Position numbers and translations under genes: made by a program. The notes under the pieces were generated by a model that saw nothing but the letters and a program-made list of their open reading frames with translations, did not search any database and had not been told where the DNA came from. A DNA stretch of 64,000 bases from Devosia algicola (lineage in GTDB: Bacteria; Pseudomonadota; Alphaproteobacteria; Rhizobiales; Devosiaceae): positions 682,001-746,000 of the forward strand of contig NZ_CP118246.1 of the NCBI RefSeq assembly GCF_028816455.1, given 5' to 3'. Positions 61,726 through 64,000 of this stretch are shown one piece after another (the first letter of the stretch is position 1; each line of letters starts with the position of its first letter).

Positions 61726-63276
61726 ATGACCGCCAAGCCATTTTATGTGACCACCGCAATCGCCTATCCCAATGGCGCCCCGCACATTGGTCACGCCTAT
61801 GAGATGATCGCCACCGACGTTATTGCCCGTTTCAAACGGCTTGAGGGGCGGGACGTCTATTTCTTGACCGGCACAGATGAGCACGGCATGAAAATGGCTC
61901 AAACAGCCGCCGCCATGGGCATGCCTGTGCAGGAACTGGCAAAGCGAAATTCAGATCAGTTTCGCCAACTGGCCGCCGCACTGAATCTGTCCAATGATGA
62001 CTTTGTGCGTACAACCGAGCCGCGCCACCACGCCGCAGCGCAGGAAATTTGGCGCCGCATGTTGGCCAACGGCGACATTTACCAGGACGCCTATGAGGGC
62101 TGGTACTCGGTTCGTGATGAAGCCTATTTCGATGAGGGCGAGCTGACGTCTGGTCCAAACGGAAAAAAATTCGCGCCATCTGGTGCCGAGGTCGAGTGGG
62201 TCATCGAGCCAAGTTACTTCTTTCGCTTGTCTGCCTATCAGCAAAAACTGATCGATCTTTATGAGCAACACCCCGATTTTATAGCGCCGAAAGAACGCCG
62301 CAATGAAATCATGGCATTCGTGAAGGGAGGCTTGAAGGATCTCTCGATCTCCCGCACCACCTTCGATTGGGGCATTCCAGTTCCAGACGCACCTGGCCAC
62401 GTCATGTATGTCTGGATCGACGCACTGACCAACTATCTGACCGGAGTAGGGTTTCCTGACACCAAGGACGACAAATTTGACAAATACTGGCCTGCAGACT
62501 TGCATGTAATCGGCAAGGACATAATTCGATTCCATTCGGTCTATTGGCCCGCATTCCTGTTAAGTGCTGGCATTGATGTGGCGCACCGGGTATTTGCACA
62601 TGGTTTCTTGACAGTCGACGGCCAGAAGATGAGCAAATCGCTCGGCAATGTTATCGATCCGTTCGCGTTGATTGAGGAGTTTGGCGTCGATCCGGTCCGG
62701 TATTTTTTCTGCCGCGAGGTGTCATTCGGACAAGACGGCGATTATGCCCGTGACAAGCTTGTCACTCGTTCAAATGCTGATCTGGCCAATAATCTAGGCA
62801 ACCTTGCGCAGCGCTCATTGTCCATGATCAACAAGAACTGCGAGGGCAGGGTACCTGAATTCGGGTCCCCTACCGACGAGGATACCGCTGTTCTGGCCGC
62901 AGCAGATGTCGCGATTGCTGGCTGCGCCAACGCCATGAACGAACAGGCCGTTCACAATGCGACCGCCGAGATCATTTCGGCACTGACCGCCGCCAACAAT
63001 TATTTTGCCGGGCAGGAGCCATGGGCGCTCAAGAAAACTGACCTCGCTCGCATGGGTACCGTACTCGCCGTTACCGCCGAAGCAATCCGACGACTGGCAA
63101 TTCCAATGCTGGCATTCACACCCGAGTCTGCGGGTAAGATTCTGGATTCCCTGGCCGTTCCGGCCACTGATCGCCTATTGGCACATGCGGGGGCCGCAAA
63201 TCGGATGACGCCTGGCACTGTATTGCCAACGCCCCAGCCAATTTTTGCCCGTCTGGAACGAACCAAGGCCGTATAG
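61726..63276 (+). CDS. metG: Methionyl-tRNA synthetase
   Basis: A 516-residue class I synthetase. HIGH motif in [25 protein letters not shown] in [23 protein letters not shown] in [14 protein letters not shown]. The short form without the C-terminal tRNA-binding domain, usual in alphaproteobacteria. Two bases after holB and followed directly by tatD. Intact. Confidence 0.97.
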   Translation: MTAKPFYVTTAIAYPNGAPHIGHAYEMIATDVIARFKRLEGRDVYFLTGTDEHGMKMAQTAAAMGMPVQELAKRNSDQFRQLAAALNLSNDDFVRTTEPRHHAAAQEIWRRMLANGDIYQDAYEGWYSVRDEAYFDEGELTSGPNGKKFAPSGAEVEWVIEPSYFFRLSAYQQKLIDLYEQHPDFIAPKERRNEIMAFVKGGLKDLSISRTTFDWGIPVPDAPGHVMYVWIDALTNYLTGVGFPDTKDDKFDKYWPADLHVIGKDIIRFHSVYWPAFLLSAGIDVAHRVFAHGFLTVDGQKMSKSLGNVIDPFALIEEFGVDPVRYFFCREVSFGQDGDYARDKLVTRSNADLANNLGNLAQRSLSMINKNCEGRVPEFGSPTDEDTAVLAAADVAIAGCANAMNEQAVHNATAEIISALTAANNYFAGQEPWALKKTDLARMGTVLAVTAEAIRRLAIPMLAFTPESAGKILDSLAVPATDRLLAHAGAANRMTPGTVLPTPQPIFARLERTKAV

Positions 63277-64000
63277 ATGCTTATCGATAGCCATTGTCAT
63301 CTCGATTTCGACGCACTATCGGGCGACATCGACGGCGTCATGAACCGCGCCAAAGACGCTGGCGTCACCGGCATGGTGACGATATCCACACTTGTGGATA
63401 AGTTTTCCACATATGCGGGCCTGGCCGAAGCGCACGACAATGTATGGTTTTCGGTCGGAACCCACCCGCACAATGCCGACAAGGAACTCCATGTCCAATC
63501 CGACGATTTAATCAAGCTTTCTGACCATCCCAAGTGCGTAGCCATCGGCGAGGCTGGCTTGGACTATTTTTATGACAACGCCCCCCGAGAAGCGCAGGAG
63601 ACCGGGCTGCGCCGTCACATAAACGCCGCTCGTTCCACAGGTCTTCCACTGGTTATCCACAGCCGCAAGGCAGACGAGGACATGACCAGGATTTTGACCG
63701 AAGAGGTCGAACTCGGTGCATTTCCGTTTGTATTGCATTGCTTTACCGCCAGTCCCGCTCTGGCGCGCACCGGGCTGGCGCTTGGAGGGTACATTTCCTT
63801 TTCCGGCATTATCACATTCAAGAACGCCGAAGAAATTCGTGAAGCGGCGGCCTTTGTTCCGGCGGACCGCTATCTCGTGGAAACGGACGCACCATATCTC
63901 GCGCCAATCCCCCACCGCGGGCAGTCGAACGAGCCAGCGTTCGTGCGCCACACTGCCGACAAATTGGCCGAGGTTCGCGGCATTACCCTTGGGCAGCTAG
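63277..64000 (+). CDS. tatD: TatD-family metal-dependent DNase (3' partial)
   Basis: The frame opens with an ATG right after the metG stop and runs uninterrupted to the window edge (241 codons, no stop). N-terminal LIDSHCHLDF carries the HxH metal motif; then VGTHPHNADKE, CVAIGEAGLDYFYD (metal Glu), LVIHSRKADED, FPFVLHCFTASPALAR and LVETDAPYLAPIPHRGQSNE (metal Asp). Only about 20 residues should be missing. Confidence 0.95.
   Translation, partial: MLIDSHCHLDFDALSGDIDGVMNRAKDAGVTGMVTISTLVDKFSTYAGLAEAHDNVWFSVGTHPHNADKELHVQSDDLIKLSDHPKCVAIGEAGLDYFYDNAPREAQETGLRRHINAARSTGLPLVIHSRKADEDMTRILTEEVELGAFPFVLHCFTASPALARTGLALGGYISFSGIITFKNAEEIREAAAFVPADRYLVETDAPYLAPIPHRGQSNEPAFVRHTADKLAEVRGITLGQL

Overview
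This 64 kb window looks like chromosomal core and light accessory DNA of an alphaproteobacterium of the order Hyphomicrobiales, possibly near Devosiaceae. That placement is inferred from gene order (ppiD-trpE-trpG-trpD-trpC-moaC-moeA; rlpA-dacA-tmk-holB-metG-tatD; tpiA-secG-pyrG-eno), protein motifs and a general-stress (EcfG-type) promoter, not from a database search. No rRNA, CRISPR array, prophage or insertion sequence is visible; one tRNA-Ser(UGA) is present.

Layout. 1-3.2 kb: amino-sugar catabolism (SIS-domain deaminase, nagA) converging on mgtE. 3.3-6.0 kb: a compact module of a small unknown protein, a RimB-like retropepsin, a RimK ATP-grasp ligase and an AstE/AspA-type hydrolase. 6.1-8.3 kb: threonine-to-glycine pathway (tdh, kbl). 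8.4-8.9 kb: CsbD and DUF2945 stress proteins. 8.9-17.1 kb, minus strand: ppiD, tryptophan genes, moaC, moeA, uracil-DNA glycosylase. 17.3-24.9 kb: tpiA, secG, pyrG, DUF4169, a divergent NAD(P)-binding/TetR pair, repeats, eno and tRNA-Ser. 25-27.7 kb: 5-oxoprolinase pxpBCA. 27.7-35.2 kb: FecR protein, glycosyltransferase, FliK-like/FlhB-tail pair, SleB lipoprotein, Na/Pi cotransporter, inositol-phosphatase-like protein. 35.2-39.9 kb: an ABC importer operon ending in a glycerophosphodiester phosphodiesterase. 40.4-44.9 kb: LacI regulator divergent from a GH38 alpha-mannosidase. 45.1-49.5 kb: Mla-type lipid transport operon with a repeat-expanded MlaD. 49.5-57.5 kb: amn, DUF1801, folD, DUF1643, and metH coupled to a CobW-like small protein. 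57.7-64 kb: rlpA, dacA, tmk, holB, metG, tatD (runs off the end).

The most striking property is not a gene. Seventeen otherwise well-conserved genes, several normally essential, are broken by single-base indels. By manual reading, 24 of the 26 events sit directly 3' of a GAG trinucleotide: mostly GAGCT read as GAGCCT (AGGCTC on the other strand), with two GAGTC read as GAGATC. Correcting them restores the conserved reading frame, and every corrected gene length is then a multiple of three. They occur in both orientations relative to transcription, which argues against translational recoding and points to a sequence-specific systematic error, plausibly caused by a modified base. Affected genes are therefore annotated as CDS with probable artefactual frameshifts, not as pseudogenes.
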